From: Rheinheimera baltica DSM 14885
GTDB lineage: Bacteria > Pseudomonadota > Gammaproteobacteria > Enterobacterales > Alteromonadaceae
Direction of reading: 5' to 3'
Length of the DNA stretch: 64,000 bases
NCBI RefSeq assembly: GCF_000425345.1
Contig: NZ_AUDG01000017.1
Span: 1-64,000, forward strand
Part shown: positions 16,859-25,611 of the stretch, piece by piece
Position numbering within the stretch: the first letter of the stretch is position 1
How the letters are laid out: every line of letters starts with the position of its first letter
The notes under the pieces: model-generated
Told to the model about the DNA's origin: nothing
The model's input: the letters and a program-made list of their open reading frames with translations, nothing else
Database searches by the model: none
Program-made: the position numbers and the translations under genes

Positions 16859-17167
16859 ATGGCTGTGATCATCAAGTATGTAGTAGAACGTAACGGAGCA
16901 GAAAAAATGACTTTTACTTCTAAAGCAGAAGCAGATGCATACGATAAAATGTTGGATACTGCTGATGAACTATCGCGTTTTTTAGCCGCTAGCACCTTAA
17001 TTACTGACGAACAATTAAGCGAAACATTAGCGTTGTATATGGCGCAGCAAAAAGATGAGCTACTGGTTGCGTTGGGCGCAAAAAAGCCAGCCGCTAAAAC
17101 CGATAAAACTGCTAAAGGTGATAAAACAAATAAAGCCAGTATTGCTGCGGTAGAACGCGCAGCTTAA
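16859..17167 (+). CDS. yebG: YebG family DNA damage-inducible protein
   Basis: The 102-residue protein opens with the YebG core (MAVIIKYVVERNG), followed by FTSKAEADAYDKMLD and a helical ELSRFL segment. A basic, low-complexity lysine/alanine/threonine-rich tail from about residue 76 suggests nucleic-acid association. The LexA box directly upstream confirms SOS regulation. An AGGGG lies before the ATG. The molecular role is unresolved even in E. coli. It is convergent with the symporter gene, with only 7 bases between them. Confidence 0.92.
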   Translation: MAVIIKYVVERNGAEKMTFTSKAEADAYDKMLDTADELSRFLAASTLITDEQLSETLALYMAQQKDELLVALGAKKPAAKTDKTAKGDKTNKASIAAVERAA

Positions 17168-17174
17168 CGACTGA

Positions 17175-18572
17175 TTAGCGGCTTAGGTGCCGCTGCTGCC
17201 AATAAGTGCGTAGATCTGCTTTTACCTCAGGTAAAAGCAGATACAGTGCAAGTATGTTAGGTACAGCCATTAAAAATATCATTGAATCAATAAAATCGAA
17301 CACGGCCATAACATTAGGTACTGCGCCCATTGAGACAATGATACAAAAAAACACTTTATAGAGCTGGGTTAACCGTTCATTGTGGCCCACCAAGTAACGC
17401 CAACCGGTTAGTCCATAGTAAGACCAGCTGATAACGGTAGAAAAACCAAATAACAGCAGCGCTACCATGAGTATCCAAGGGAACCAGCTGAATACCGAAG
17501 CGAACGCGCCTGATGTAATTTGCACACCGTCTAACCCCGGCGTTTGGTAAGCACCAGTCAGAATGATGACCAAGGCGGTAATGGTACAAATTACTACTGT
17601 ATCAATAAAGGGCTCTAACAGACCAACAAACCCTTGGCTTACCGGATCTTTTACCTGTGCTGCAGCATGGGCAATAGGGGAGGAACCAATACCGGCTTCG
17701 TTAGAATAGGCCGCCCGGCGAAACCCCTGAATGAGTACCCCAATAAAGCCGCCATAACTGGCTTCGGGGGTAAACGCGCCTTGTACGATTAACCACAACG
17801 CTGCGGGTATCGCGCTAGCGTGATGCAACATAACAATAACCGATGCCAACAGATAAACGCCGCACATTAACGGCACTAATTTACTGGTAACCCGCGCAAT
17901 GCTTTTTAAGCCACCGATAATTACAGCAGCAACTAACAAGGCATAAATAACACCAAACAGCCAAGCGTTGTCAAAACCAGTTACGGTCTTAACCTGCACA
18001 AAGCCTTGATTAACATGAACAAATCCTGCCGAGCCAAAAATGACAAACACCGAAAACGCCATGGCGAGAACCGTACCAAGTAATGGCAGGTTAACTTTAT
18101 CCAGTGCGGCTTTAATGTAATACATAGGGCCGCCCGACACGCTACCATCTGCATTTAACTGGCGATACTTTACCGCCAGTGTACATTCAACAAATTTAGT
18201 CGACATGCCTAGCAGACCGGCAACAATCATCCAAAATGTCGCTCCCGGGCCGCCCAGACTGATTGCAATAGCCACACCAGCAATGTTGCCTGTGCCAACA
18301 GTACCGGATAGGGCGGTACTTAGTGCTTGAAATGGTGTAATTTCGCCCGCTGCAGTACCAGTTTTATTGTTTTTTAATAAACGGATAGCGTGACCAAAGC
18401 CCCTAACATTAATGAAGCCTAAATAGCAGGTAAAGACCAAGGCACCACTCACCAGCCAAATTAATACCAGCGGTATACTTACTCCATTGACATCAAAAGC
18501 ATAAAAAACTGCCGCAGCAAGATGAGATGTCAGGTTCTCAAAAGCCTGTTGAAAAGAAAAGTCGTTATTCAT
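17175..18572 (-). CDS. sodium:alanine symporter family (AGCS) transporter
   Basis: The 465-residue protein has about eleven membrane segments and the AGCS signature around GGPGATFWMIVAGLLGMSTK (108-127). Other conserved segments are ALSGTVGTGNIAGVA, SNEAGIGSSPIAHAAA and GLLEPFIDTVVICT. Such proteins import alanine or glycine with Na+ or H+. The ATG at 18572 has a weak upstream GAAG. It is transcribed divergently from the CDF exporter gene. Confidence 0.93.
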   Translation of the reverse strand: MNNDFSFQQAFENLTSHLAAAVFYAFDVNGVSIPLVLIWLVSGALVFTCYLGFINVRGFGHAIRLLKNNKTGTAAGEITPFQALSTALSGTVGTGNIAGVAIAISLGGPGATFWMIVAGLLGMSTKFVECTLAVKYRQLNADGSVSGGPMYYIKAALDKVNLPLLGTVLAMAFSVFVIFGSAGFVHVNQGFVQVKTVTGFDNAWLFGVIYALLVAAVIIGGLKSIARVTSKLVPLMCGVYLLASVIVMLHHASAIPAALWLIVQGAFTPEASYGGFIGVLIQGFRRAAYSNEAGIGSSPIAHAAAQVKDPVSQGFVGLLEPFIDTVVICTITALVIILTGAYQTPGLDGVQITSGAFASVFSWFPWILMVALLLFGFSTVISWSYYGLTGWRYLVGHNERLTQLYKVFFCIIVSMGAVPNVMAVFDFIDSMIFLMAVPNILALYLLLPEVKADLRTYWQQRHLSR

Positions 18573-18736
18573 TAAATTACTTCAGCAGTATGGATGGCTA
18601 ATGTTTTTCGCAAGATTACTGTGTAATTGATGTAGAAACAAGAAATTATCTGTTGTTCATCATTGTGCATTGTAACCGTGGTGTTTTCTTCATATGCTGG
18701 CAAGTATCCAGTATCACACTTAATGCGATAACCCCT

Positions 18737-19639
18737 GTGCATAAACATCATCATCATGATCATAGTCATCATCATGCGAACCATAGCGAAAGCAGTAATA
18801 TTGCGTTGGCGTTTTGGCTTAATTTTGGTTTCGCATTACTGGAGATTGTTGGTGGAATACTCACCAATAGTGTGGCGATAATCGCTGATGCCATTCATGA
18901 CCTAGGTGACAGTATGGCGATAGGTTTTGCCTGGGTTGCCAGTAAAATAGCAAACAAAAAGCCTACGCAACGTTATAGTTATGGCTACCGGCGTTGGTCT
19001 TTATTGTCGGCGTTAATCAGCAGCGCCATTTTGTTATTTGGTTCTGCTTGGGTTTTAACAGAGGCCATTCCAAGATTGTTGCAACCGCAGTTACCGCATA
19101 CCGGTGGCATGTTTGTGTTGGCAATTTTGGGTATTGCGGTAAATGGTGCCGCAGTGCTGCGTTTGCGCCGTGGTAAAACGCAAAATGAAAAAGTACTTAG
19201 TTGGCATCTATTAGAGGATGTATTGGGATGGGTTGCCGTGCTCTTGGGTTCAATATTAATGTACTTTACCGGTTGGGCATGGTTAGACCCGGCGCTATGT
19301 ATTGCTTTTACACTTTTTATACTGGTGAATGTGGTAAAGAGTTTAAAGCAAACACTTGCACTGTTTTTGCAGGTTAGCCCTGATCCTGCGTTACAGCAGG
19401 ATATTTTTCAAAAATTATCACAGTTAGAGTTTGTTGCGTCGGTTCACCATTTACATTTGTGGTCTCTAGATGGTGAACAACATGTGCTTACGATGCACGT
19501 TGAAATTAACACCCCCTCGGATTTAGCCCAGCAGTTGGCTTACAAACAACAGATTGCACAGTTACTTGCGCCGTATAAACTTAGCCACACGACAGTTGAA
19601 TTTGAGCTGGCAGGGGAGCGTTGCCGGGATCAACACTAA
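18737..19639 (+). CDS. cation diffusion facilitator (ZitB-type) transporter
   Basis: This inner-membrane metal/proton antiporter is about 300 residues long from the GTG start. It opens with a histidine-rich leader (HKHHHHDHSHHH). Six transmembrane helices follow, with metal-site motifs ADAIHDLGDSMAIG (equivalent to HxxxD/DxxxD) and HLLEDVLGW, and then a C-terminal cytoplasmic domain (HHLHLWSLDGEQHVLTMHV). The likely substrate is Zn2+, with other divalent metals possible. The frame is open back to a TTG at 18653. I prefer GTG 18737 because homologues begin directly with the His-rich segment, but neither start has a good ribosome site. Confidence 0.85.
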   Translation: MHKHHHHDHSHHHANHSESSNIALAFWLNFGFALLEIVGGILTNSVAIIADAIHDLGDSMAIGFAWVASKIANKKPTQRYSYGYRRWSLLSALISSAILLFGSAWVLTEAIPRLLQPQLPHTGGMFVLAILGIAVNGAAVLRLRRGKTQNEKVLSWHLLEDVLGWVAVLLGSILMYFTGWAWLDPALCIAFTLFILVNVVKSLKQTLALFLQVSPDPALQQDIFQKLSQLEFVASVHHLHLWSLDGEQHVLTMHVEINTPSDLAQQLAYKQQIAQLLAPYKLSHTTVEFELAGERCRDQH

Positions 19640-19689
19640 TAAATGAGTATATATAGTAAACGAATTAAGCAGAATCGGATTGCCCTAAG

Positions 19690-19819
19690 CTAACCGTTGA
19701 AGCCCTGGATGGGCTGAAACGAGCCACCACGGTTGGGTTTACGGCGTGTTAGCGTGGGCAATCTGGATGGCAGCTGACAACTTAACAAACTCGCATTAAG
19801 CTCGCTGCCTTTTTCGTTA
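19690..19819 (-). other. intergenic segment with ORF-like conserved-looking sequence, possible dispersed repeat
   Basis: Between the CDF gene and alaA, about 130 bases read on the minus strand as an open frame ending in LPTLTRRKPNRGGSFQP and then IQGFNG before its stop. This frame continues antisense into alaA and has no credible start or ribosome site, so I do not call it a gene. The segment contains paired elements such as TTGCCC/GGGCAA. It may be a dispersed intergenic element that happens to be open in one frame. No second copy was noticed in the window. Confidence 0.3.
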
Positions 19820-21037
19820 CTAAGACTGGCTGTAACCGGGTAAAAACTGTGCGAGTTTGCCAATAGCCGCGGATAATTGATCTTTATGCGGTAAAAAGAC
19901 AATACGAAAGTGGTCCGGCTCTGGCCAATTAAACGCGCGGCCATGCACCAACAACACCTTATGTTGCCGCAGAAAATCCAATACAAAGAGTTCATCATCT
20001 TTGATGCGGAATTTTTTTCGGTCAATTTTAGGAAACAAGTACATGGCACCTTGAGGGCGCATGCAGCTAATACCGTCAATTTCTGTTACCAGCTTGTGCG
20101 CGAGATCCATTTGGTCATATAGGCGTCCGCCTGGCACCACCAGCTCGTTAATGCTTTGGTAACCGCCTAACGCTGTTTGTACCGCATGCTGACAGGGCAC
20201 GTTGGCGCAAAGTCGCATTGATGCCAATATGTTCAACCCTTCAATATATTGTCGCGCCAGTTGTTTAGCACCGGATATAAACAGCCAACCTACACGAAAG
20301 CCTGCAATGCGGTAATTTTTCGACAAGCCACCAAAGGTAAGCATTACCAAATCATTTGCCAGCGAAGCGGTACTTACATGCTCTGTACCGTCGTAAAGCA
20401 CTTTGTCATAAATTTCGTCACTCAACACTACCAAACTATGTTCGCGGGCAATTTTTAACAGGTCCAATAAAAAGGCTTTACTGTACACAGCACCGGTTGG
20501 GTTATTAGGATTGATTAACACTATCGCTTTAGTTCTTTTGCTGATTTTTGCTTTAATGTCATCAAGGTCTGGATACCAGTCTTGTTGTTCATCACAACGA
20601 TAATGCACTGCTTTACCGCCTGCCAGATTAACAGCGGCTGTCCACAACGGGTAATCAGGTGACGGTACCAGTACTTCATCAGCATTGTTTAGCAATGCTT
20701 GCAAAGACATAAGAATAAGCTCTGATACCCCGTTGCCAATATAAACATCATCTGCATCTGCGCTGGGGATCCCGCGTTGTTGATAGTACTGTGCTACTGC
20801 AACACGTGCCGGGTAAATACCTTGCGAGTCAGAATACCCTTGCGCTGTTGGCAAGTTGTGCATCACGTGTTTGAGAATTTCATCCGGTGCTTCAAAACCA
20901 AAGGGCGCAGGATTGCCAATATTAAGCTTGAGGATCCGATGTCCTTCTTCTTCCATGCGTTTTGCTTCTTTTGCGACAGGGCCGCGGATGTCATAACAGA
21001 CACCATCTAATTTAGTTGAGCGCTCTATTGGTTTCAT
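19820..21037 (-). CDS. alaA: alanine-synthesising aminotransferase (glutamate-pyruvate)
   Basis: The 405-residue fold-type I PLP enzyme closely follows AlaA: N-terminal DIRGPVAKEAKRMEEEGHRI, LNIGNPAPFGFEAPDEI, YIGNGVSELI, INPNNPTGAVYSK, and the PLP lysine in GGLSKNYRIAGFR. AlaA makes L-alanine from pyruvate and glutamate in the cytosol. It is a lone minus-strand gene. The 243-base region between it and the divergent bax-like gene shows nothing I can identify beyond a likely promoter. Confidence 0.95.
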   Translation of the reverse strand: MKPIERSTKLDGVCYDIRGPVAKEAKRMEEEGHRILKLNIGNPAPFGFEAPDEILKHVMHNLPTAQGYSDSQGIYPARVAVAQYYQQRGIPSADADDVYIGNGVSELILMSLQALLNNADEVLVPSPDYPLWTAAVNLAGGKAVHYRCDEQQDWYPDLDDIKAKISKRTKAIVLINPNNPTGAVYSKAFLLDLLKIAREHSLVVLSDEIYDKVLYDGTEHVSTASLANDLVMLTFGGLSKNYRIAGFRVGWLFISGAKQLARQYIEGLNILASMRLCANVPCQHAVQTALGGYQSINELVVPGGRLYDQMDLAHKLVTEIDGISCMRPQGAMYLFPKIDRKKFRIKDDELFVLDFLRQHKVLLVHGRAFNWPEPDHFRIVFLPHKDQLSAAIGKLAQFLPGYSQS

Positions 21038-21280
21038 AACAACGACCTTACTGTCTCCATTTTAAACGTCCAGATAGCTATATTGCTACAGGCAATAGTT
21101 TTTACATAACTGCGGTCTGTTTGCAATGGATGGCCGCGGGTTTTCTGAAATAAAAGCACTAAAACACTTTTTAATCGTATTACGTAAGCGCTACAGGTAA
21201 AATAGCGTAGTCTCAACGTAATAAATTGGTTACTGCCTTGGTAAAAGTTCCAGAGTACACACGTAACCTGTAGGTGATAG

Positions 21281-22144
21281 ATGTTATTAAAGAAATTTGC
21301 TGTATTCGTATTTTGGTTGCTGGTGGGTGTTGCAGCCCTCAGCCCTTTTACCGAGCTTGAGCCGGTAAAACAGTTGGACTCGCTTGAAGATTGGCAAAAA
21401 CCAGGCCGAATTACTGCGTTAAGCCAGGCCGATCAGAAAAAAGTGTTACAGCGTCTGGCGTATACACAGCCGTTACCCCGCAAAATCCCTTTGCCGGACT
21501 TCAATCAAATTAGCAATACTACCGAAAAAAAACGGCAATTTTTTAGTTACTTAAGGCCTTATGTCAAACGAGAGAATGCGCGTATACGCGCTTTGCGTCA
21601 GCAATTGCTCGATATTCAAGAGAAAAAGCAAAAGCGGATGCGCTTATCATTAGAGGAATATGCATTTTTATACAGTTTATATGATGAGTTTCGCATGGAC
21701 GTAGCCGAAACGGATGAAATCATGTTAGCGGAGCTGCTAAAGCGTGTTGATGTTATCCCTGAAGCGTTAGTGTTAATGCAAGCGGCAAATGAATCAGCTT
21801 GGGGAACAAGCCGTTTTGCGGTTGAAGGATATAATTTTTTTGGCCAGTGGTGTTTTCGCGAGGGCTGTGGTTTAGTGCCAATGGAAAGAGGTGAAGGGCA
21901 GTACCACGAGGTTGCAAAGTTTGAAAATCCGGCAGCGAGTATTAATAGCTATTTTTACAATCTGAATACTTTCCATACTTATGAACCACTGCGTCAGATC
22001 CGCGCGCAGTTACGCCATGAAGGTAAACCCGTTCGCGGCGAAGCATTAGCCTCAGGCTTAGTGGCCTATTCTGAACGTGGCGAAGAATATATTAGTGAGA
22101 TAAGCGGCATGATCCGCTTCAACCGTAAGTTACTGGAAGAATAA
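21281..22144 (+). CDS. Bax-like glucosaminidase domain protein
   Basis: The 287-residue protein has an N-terminal hydrophobic anchor or signal (residues 6-20), a basic coiled region (about 95-125), and a C-terminal glucosaminidase domain of the Bax/LytG type. Domain motifs are PEALVLMQAANESAWGTSRF with the catalytic Glu, NFFGQWCF, and SINSYFYNLNTFHTYEPLR. It probably acts on peptidoglycan in the periplasm. It is followed after one base by the DUF2987 gene, forming a two-gene operon. Confidence 0.88.
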   Translation: MLLKKFAVFVFWLLVGVAALSPFTELEPVKQLDSLEDWQKPGRITALSQADQKKVLQRLAYTQPLPRKIPLPDFNQISNTTEKKRQFFSYLRPYVKRENARIRALRQQLLDIQEKKQKRMRLSLEEYAFLYSLYDEFRMDVAETDEIMLAELLKRVDVIPEALVLMQAANESAWGTSRFAVEGYNFFGQWCFREGCGLVPMERGEGQYHEVAKFENPAASINSYFYNLNTFHTYEPLRQIRAQLRHEGKPVRGEALASGLVAYSERGEEYISEISGMIRFNRKLLEE

Positions 22145-22145
22145 T

Positions 22146-22793
22146 ATGCGTTTTATACTGTTAAGCCTACTGTTGTGGGGCCCGCCAGCTTTTGCCGATT
22201 TAGTGATGAGTTATCACGGATTTTACGGTCGGATGAAGAAGCTTCAACAGCCAGAATACAGTGATATTACGTTGGCATTTGCATTGACGGGTGAACGAAG
22301 TGGAAAGCCATGTAAATTTTATAGTTTAAAATTAGTAAGTGATCAGCATGATTTTGATGTGGATATTGCTGGCAATGGTGAAATTAGCTTACCTTATGAT
22401 GAAGCGCTAAAAAACGCCAATGCAGTATTAACGGTGCTTCAGGCTGATAATTCCGAGCCATGTCAGGTGCAATTTCGTTTGCGAAGCCGTATGCGCTTGC
22501 CAAGCGATATTAGTATTGAAACACTGCTGCATTATCGTCATCAATTTAAGCAATTGCTTGATGATATGGCCGGGGTAAGCAAATACTGGTTACCTGATGT
22601 CATAGGAGTGATTGTTGAATTTCCACAGGCAGCTATAGCGGTTGATTTGAGCAACGAGCAAAGCGACGTTACTCTTTGTGAGGCTAACCGGTGCAATATT
22701 GAATTAGTTGACACTTTACCCGCAAATATTCAGTGGCGATTTGCCGCGCGCCCCAGTTATTTATTACCATTGCTGCAAGGCAGCGTTAAGTAA
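22146..22793 (+). CDS. DUF2987 domain-containing secreted protein
   Basis: The 215-residue protein has a signal peptide (MRFILLSLLLWGPPAFA) and the YHGFYGRMKKL opening typical of DUF2987 proteins. The mature part is beta-rich, with cysteine pairs (KPCKF and EPCQV in the middle, TLCEANRCN late) that could form disulfides in the periplasm. The function is unknown. It follows the bax-like gene by one base and probably belongs to the same transcript. The coding sequence ends inside a perfect 17-bp hairpin. Confidence 0.8.
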   Translation: MRFILLSLLLWGPPAFADLVMSYHGFYGRMKKLQQPEYSDITLAFALTGERSGKPCKFYSLKLVSDQHDFDVDIAGNGEISLPYDEALKNANAVLTVLQADNSEPCQVQFRLRSRMRLPSDISIETLLHYRHQFKQLLDDMAGVSKYWLPDVIGVIVEFPQAAIAVDLSNEQSDVTLCEANRCNIELVDTLPANIQWRFAARPSYLLPLLQGSVK

Positions 22794-22809
22794 ACGCTGC
22801 CTTGCAGCA
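22771..22809 (+). terminator. perfect 17-bp stem-loop at the end of the DUF2987 gene
   Basis: TGCTGCAAGGCAGCGTT (22771-22787) pairs without mismatch with 22793-22809 around an AAGTA loop. The left arm codes for the last residues of DUF2987, and the stop codon (22791-22793) sits in the loop and the start of the right arm. No T-tract follows. It could act as a 3'-end-stabilising hairpin or a convergent bidirectional terminator. Confidence 0.6.
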
Positions 22810-22841
22810 GATTATTGCGTTAGCTTAACGCAATAATCTGC
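22807..22841 (-). terminator. perfect 16-bp stem-loop at the end of ttcA
   Basis: GCAGATTATTGCGTTA (22807-22822) pairs without mismatch with 22826-22841 around a GCT loop and contains the ttcA stop codon. It shares three bases (22807-22809) with the neighbouring 17-bp hairpin, so the two full stems exclude each other. There is no T-tract on the minus strand beyond it. Confidence 0.55.
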
Positions 22842-23743
22842 ACTGGCGAATCTTGAGGGTGATTGTCGTCATCGGCAATCAGTCCTACAGGTATCGTTGG
22901 CACAGCGTCCTTATCAAAGGCGGTATCGCGCTCACTCAGCTGGGTGTCTTTGGTTAGTGCGGCAAAATTAAATAAATTCTTATCAATCATGTGAGACGGG
23001 ACAATGTTTTGCATCGCCTGAAACATGGTTTCTATGCGGCCAGGGAATCGTTTATCCCAATCTTGTAGCATCTCTTTTACGACCTGGCGCTGTAAGCCGT
23101 CTTGAGAGCCGCAAAGGTTGCATGGGATTATTGGGAACGCTCGGGCAACAGAGTATTTCTCTATGTCTTTTTCCCGGCAATACGCTAACGGCCTAATCAC
23201 AATATGTTCGCCATTGTCGCTAACAAGCTTAGGTGGCATAGATTTCATTTTGCCACCATAAAACATATTCAAAAACATCGTTTCGAGCATGTCATCGCGG
23301 TGGTGGCCTAATGCAATTTTAGTGGCGCCCAATTCTTTTGCGGTGCGATACAAAATACCACGGCGCAGCCTTGAGCAGAGGGAACAAGTAGTTTTACCCT
23401 CGGGAATTTTGTCTTTGACGATGGAGTAGGTATCTTCTGTAACGATTTTATAATCTACGCCAATGCTTGTTAAATACTGTGGCAACACCTCAGCCGGAAA
23501 TCCGGGCTGTTTTTGGTCAAGATTCACGGCAATAATGGCAAAATTTATCGGGGCAGATTGTTGCAGATTCAGTAAGATATCCAGCAGGGTGTATGAGTCT
23601 TTACCCCCGGATAAACACACCATGATCTTATCGCCTTCTTCAATCATATTAAAGTCGGCAATAGCCTGACCAACGCCACGGCGTAGTCGTTTGTGCAGTT
23701 TATTCAAACTATATTGCGCTTTGGCTTGTGCTGCATGAGTCAT
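22820..23743 (-). CDS. ttcA: tRNA 2-thiocytidine(32) synthetase TtcA
   Basis: The 307-residue cytosolic enzyme has the PP-loop SGGKDS (45-50), the Fe-S/thiolation cysteines in [28 protein letters not shown], and the late NLCGSQ motif. TtcA thiolates cytidine 32 of certain tRNAs using ATP and an [4Fe-4S] cluster. Its place beside uspE and fnr is common in Alteromonadales and enterics. It starts at ATG 23743. The C-terminal tail after residue 270 is acidic and variable. Confidence 0.96.
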   Translation of the reverse strand: MTHAAQAKAQYSLNKLHKRLRRGVGQAIADFNMIEEGDKIMVCLSGGKDSYTLLDILLNLQQSAPINFAIIAVNLDQKQPGFPAEVLPQYLTSIGVDYKIVTEDTYSIVKDKIPEGKTTCSLCSRLRRGILYRTAKELGATKIALGHHRDDMLETMFLNMFYGGKMKSMPPKLVSDNGEHIVIRPLAYCREKDIEKYSVARAFPIIPCNLCGSQDGLQRQVVKEMLQDWDKRFPGRIETMFQAMQNIVPSHMIDKNLFNFAALTKDTQLSERDTAFDKDAVPTIPVGLIADDDNHPQDSPVQIIALS

Positions 23744-23823
23744 AAAACAGGTGTACCACTAAACAAAATGGCGCACATTATAGCTAAGCGTGCGCCAATA
23801 CCAAAGCAGTGCGATGTTAAATG

Positions 23824-24756
23824 TCAGTCTTTCTGCATTGGAGAGATAAAGTTTTCCGGTTTTATGGCTAAAACATCGCAATCTAGCCTATCTATAACAT
23901 GTTCTGCGGTATTGCCAATAATAGCGGCAGATAAACCCGTACGGCCAATAGTACCAATTATCACCATTTCAGCATCCAGTATTTTGGCTACTTCAGGTAA
24001 CACGTCCTCAGGCATACCTTCTTTGACATGACGGTATTCAGCCGCAATATCAAACTGTTCTGCCAAGGCGGTAACGGCATCAACGTGATGCAATTTCATC
24101 GTATCATTGTATTCCTGCGGGTTAAATTCCGGAATTTCAATGGCGATGTTAACTGGTGTACCCGGATAAGCATTAACCAAGTGTGTTTGAGCCTTTAAAA
24201 GAGCCGACATCTTTAACGCGGTCTTAGTGACACGTTGATTAAGCGATAGATGATGCTCCTGCTCGCTGCCGGCATTGACAGCGGCAATGATGTTACCGCC
24301 TTGCGGCCAGTCGTGATCTTTCACCAACAATACCGGGCAGGGACATTTACGTAAAATATGCCAATCAGTGGGCGTGAAAATCATGGATTTAAGCACGTCA
24401 TGATCATGAGTGCCTTTAATAACCAAATCGTAGCTGTCTTCCAGTACGGCATGTATCACAGCTTCAAAAGGCCGGCTATGCCAAACAACTTTAATATCAA
24501 TTTCAATGCCACCGGCCTTCGGTGCCGCCAGATAATCACTGATCCAAAGTTCTCGGTCTTTAATAACGGCCAGGCGCATAGACTCGCGTTCATCACCGGA
24601 TAACATGGTGGTCATTTCGTAAGAAAAATCGTAGACAGACAAAAAGGCAGTAAGTTTACCGCCTTGTAATCGAACTAATTCAATTGCACGATTAAGGGCT
24701 TTTTGTTTTTCAACACTAGGATCTAAAACAACTAATATGTGGTTGTAAGCTGACAT
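23824..24756 (-). CDS. uspE: universal stress protein UspE
   Basis: The 310-residue protein has two tandem Usp domains. The first starts MSAYNHILVVLDPS. The second ends with the nucleotide-binding pattern IGTIGRTGLSAAIIGNTAE. Internal motifs such as VIKGTHDHD and CPCPVLLVKD match UspE. UspE is a cytosolic stress protein linked to motility, aggregation and DNA-damage tolerance in E. coli. It sits between ttcA and fnr, all on the minus strand. A 14-base palindrome lies upstream of its start. Confidence 0.94.
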   Translation of the reverse strand: MSAYNHILVVLDPSVEKQKALNRAIELVRLQGGKLTAFLSVYDFSYEMTTMLSGDERESMRLAVIKDRELWISDYLAAPKAGGIEIDIKVVWHSRPFEAVIHAVLEDSYDLVIKGTHDHDVLKSMIFTPTDWHILRKCPCPVLLVKDHDWPQGGNIIAAVNAGSEQEHHLSLNQRVTKTALKMSALLKAQTHLVNAYPGTPVNIAIEIPEFNPQEYNDTMKLHHVDAVTALAEQFDIAAEYRHVKEGMPEDVLPEVAKILDAEMVIIGTIGRTGLSAAIIGNTAEHVIDRLDCDVLAIKPENFISPMQKD

Positions 24757-24822
24757 AGGTTACTCCCGCTAAGACACGTTATATAAGTGTAGCCAATTTA
24801 ACCTATATTGCATGGGGCAAAC

Positions 24823-24836
24823 TTGCGCTGGCGCAA
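24823..24836. promoter_or_regulatory. TTGCGC-TG-GCGCAA palindrome upstream of uspE
   Basis: This perfect inverted repeat lies 67 bases upstream of the uspE ATG and just past the fnr stop. The outer TTG..CAA geometry is the same as in FNR-type sites (TTGAT-N4-ATCAA), but the core bases differ, so binding by FNR is only a possibility. Confidence 0.35.
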
Positions 24837-24853
24837 ACAACCGAATGCGAGAA

Positions 24854-25567
24854 TTAGCAATGAGCGGTTAACGCTGCCAACTTAGACAGTGCAGCCTGAT
24901 CAGTTATGCTTATTAACTTACCTTCCACTTTTATCAATTGTTCTTTATCAAGTTTACTTAGTAAACGACTGATTGTTTCTACCGTTAAGCCGAGGTAATT
25001 GCCAATATCACTGCGTGTCATGGTTAAACGAAACTGACTGGCAGAAAAACCACGGCTTGCATAGCGCTGCCCTAGTTGTGATAAAAACGTGGCTAATTTT
25101 TGCTCAGCTGTTTTACGGTTTAACAGTAACATCATTTGCTGATCAGCTTGAATATCTTCGCTCATCAGTCGCATCATTTGCTGACGCAATCGGGGCAACT
25201 GGTCCAATAAAACGTCAAGGTTTTGCAACGGAATTTCACACACCATAGCGGTTTCGAGTGCTTCAGCATAGCTTGGGTGCAGCTGTTTACTCAGACCATC
25301 AAAACCTACAATGTCGCCTGGCAGATGAAAACCGGTTATTTGCTGTTCCCCCTGGTCAGTAAGGGTAAATGTTTTAAACGACCCTGTTCGAATAGCATAT
25401 AAACAACGTTGTGCCTGAGCCGCTTCGAAAAGCATATCAGCTTTGTGCAATGGTTTTTTGCGTTGAATAATATCATCCAGTCGGGTTAGCTCAGTATCAT
25501 TCAGCGAAAACGGTAAACAAAGCTGACTAAAACCACAGTCCTGACAATTGATAGCAGAGCGTTGCAT
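24854..25567 (-). CDS. fnr: FNR-type oxygen-responsive transcriptional regulator
   Basis: The 237-residue Crp/Fnr regulator carries the FNR cluster cysteines at the N-terminus (Cys8, Cys11, Cys17) and a fourth in [11 protein letters not shown]. The cyclic-nucleotide-binding-like fold ([16 protein letters not shown]) and the recognition helix [15 protein letters not shown] follow, the latter with the E-SR FNR specificity residues. It should switch genes between aerobic and anaerobic states; the adjacent cbb3 genes are likely targets. AAGGA lies 7 bases before the ATG. It is often called etrA in Shewanella relatives. Confidence 0.95.
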   Translation of the reverse strand: MQRSAINCQDCGFSQLCLPFSLNDTELTRLDDIIQRKKPLHKADMLFEAAQAQRCLYAIRTGSFKTFTLTDQGEQQITGFHLPGDIVGFDGLSKQLHPSYAEALETAMVCEIPLQNLDVLLDQLPRLRQQMMRLMSEDIQADQQMMLLLNRKTAEQKLATFLSQLGQRYASRGFSASQFRLTMTRSDIGNYLGLTVETISRLLSKLDKEQLIKVEGKLISITDQAALSKLAALTAHC

Positions 25568-25611
25568 AACGGCGTCCTTGAGTTTTTCTAAATTGTATAC
25601 ACATTAACAGA

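Noticed and set aside
21038-21280. Possible small gene or RNA between alaA and the bax-like gene
   Set aside because: No frame with a ribosome site, terminator or conserved structure is evident; it probably holds the two divergent promoters.
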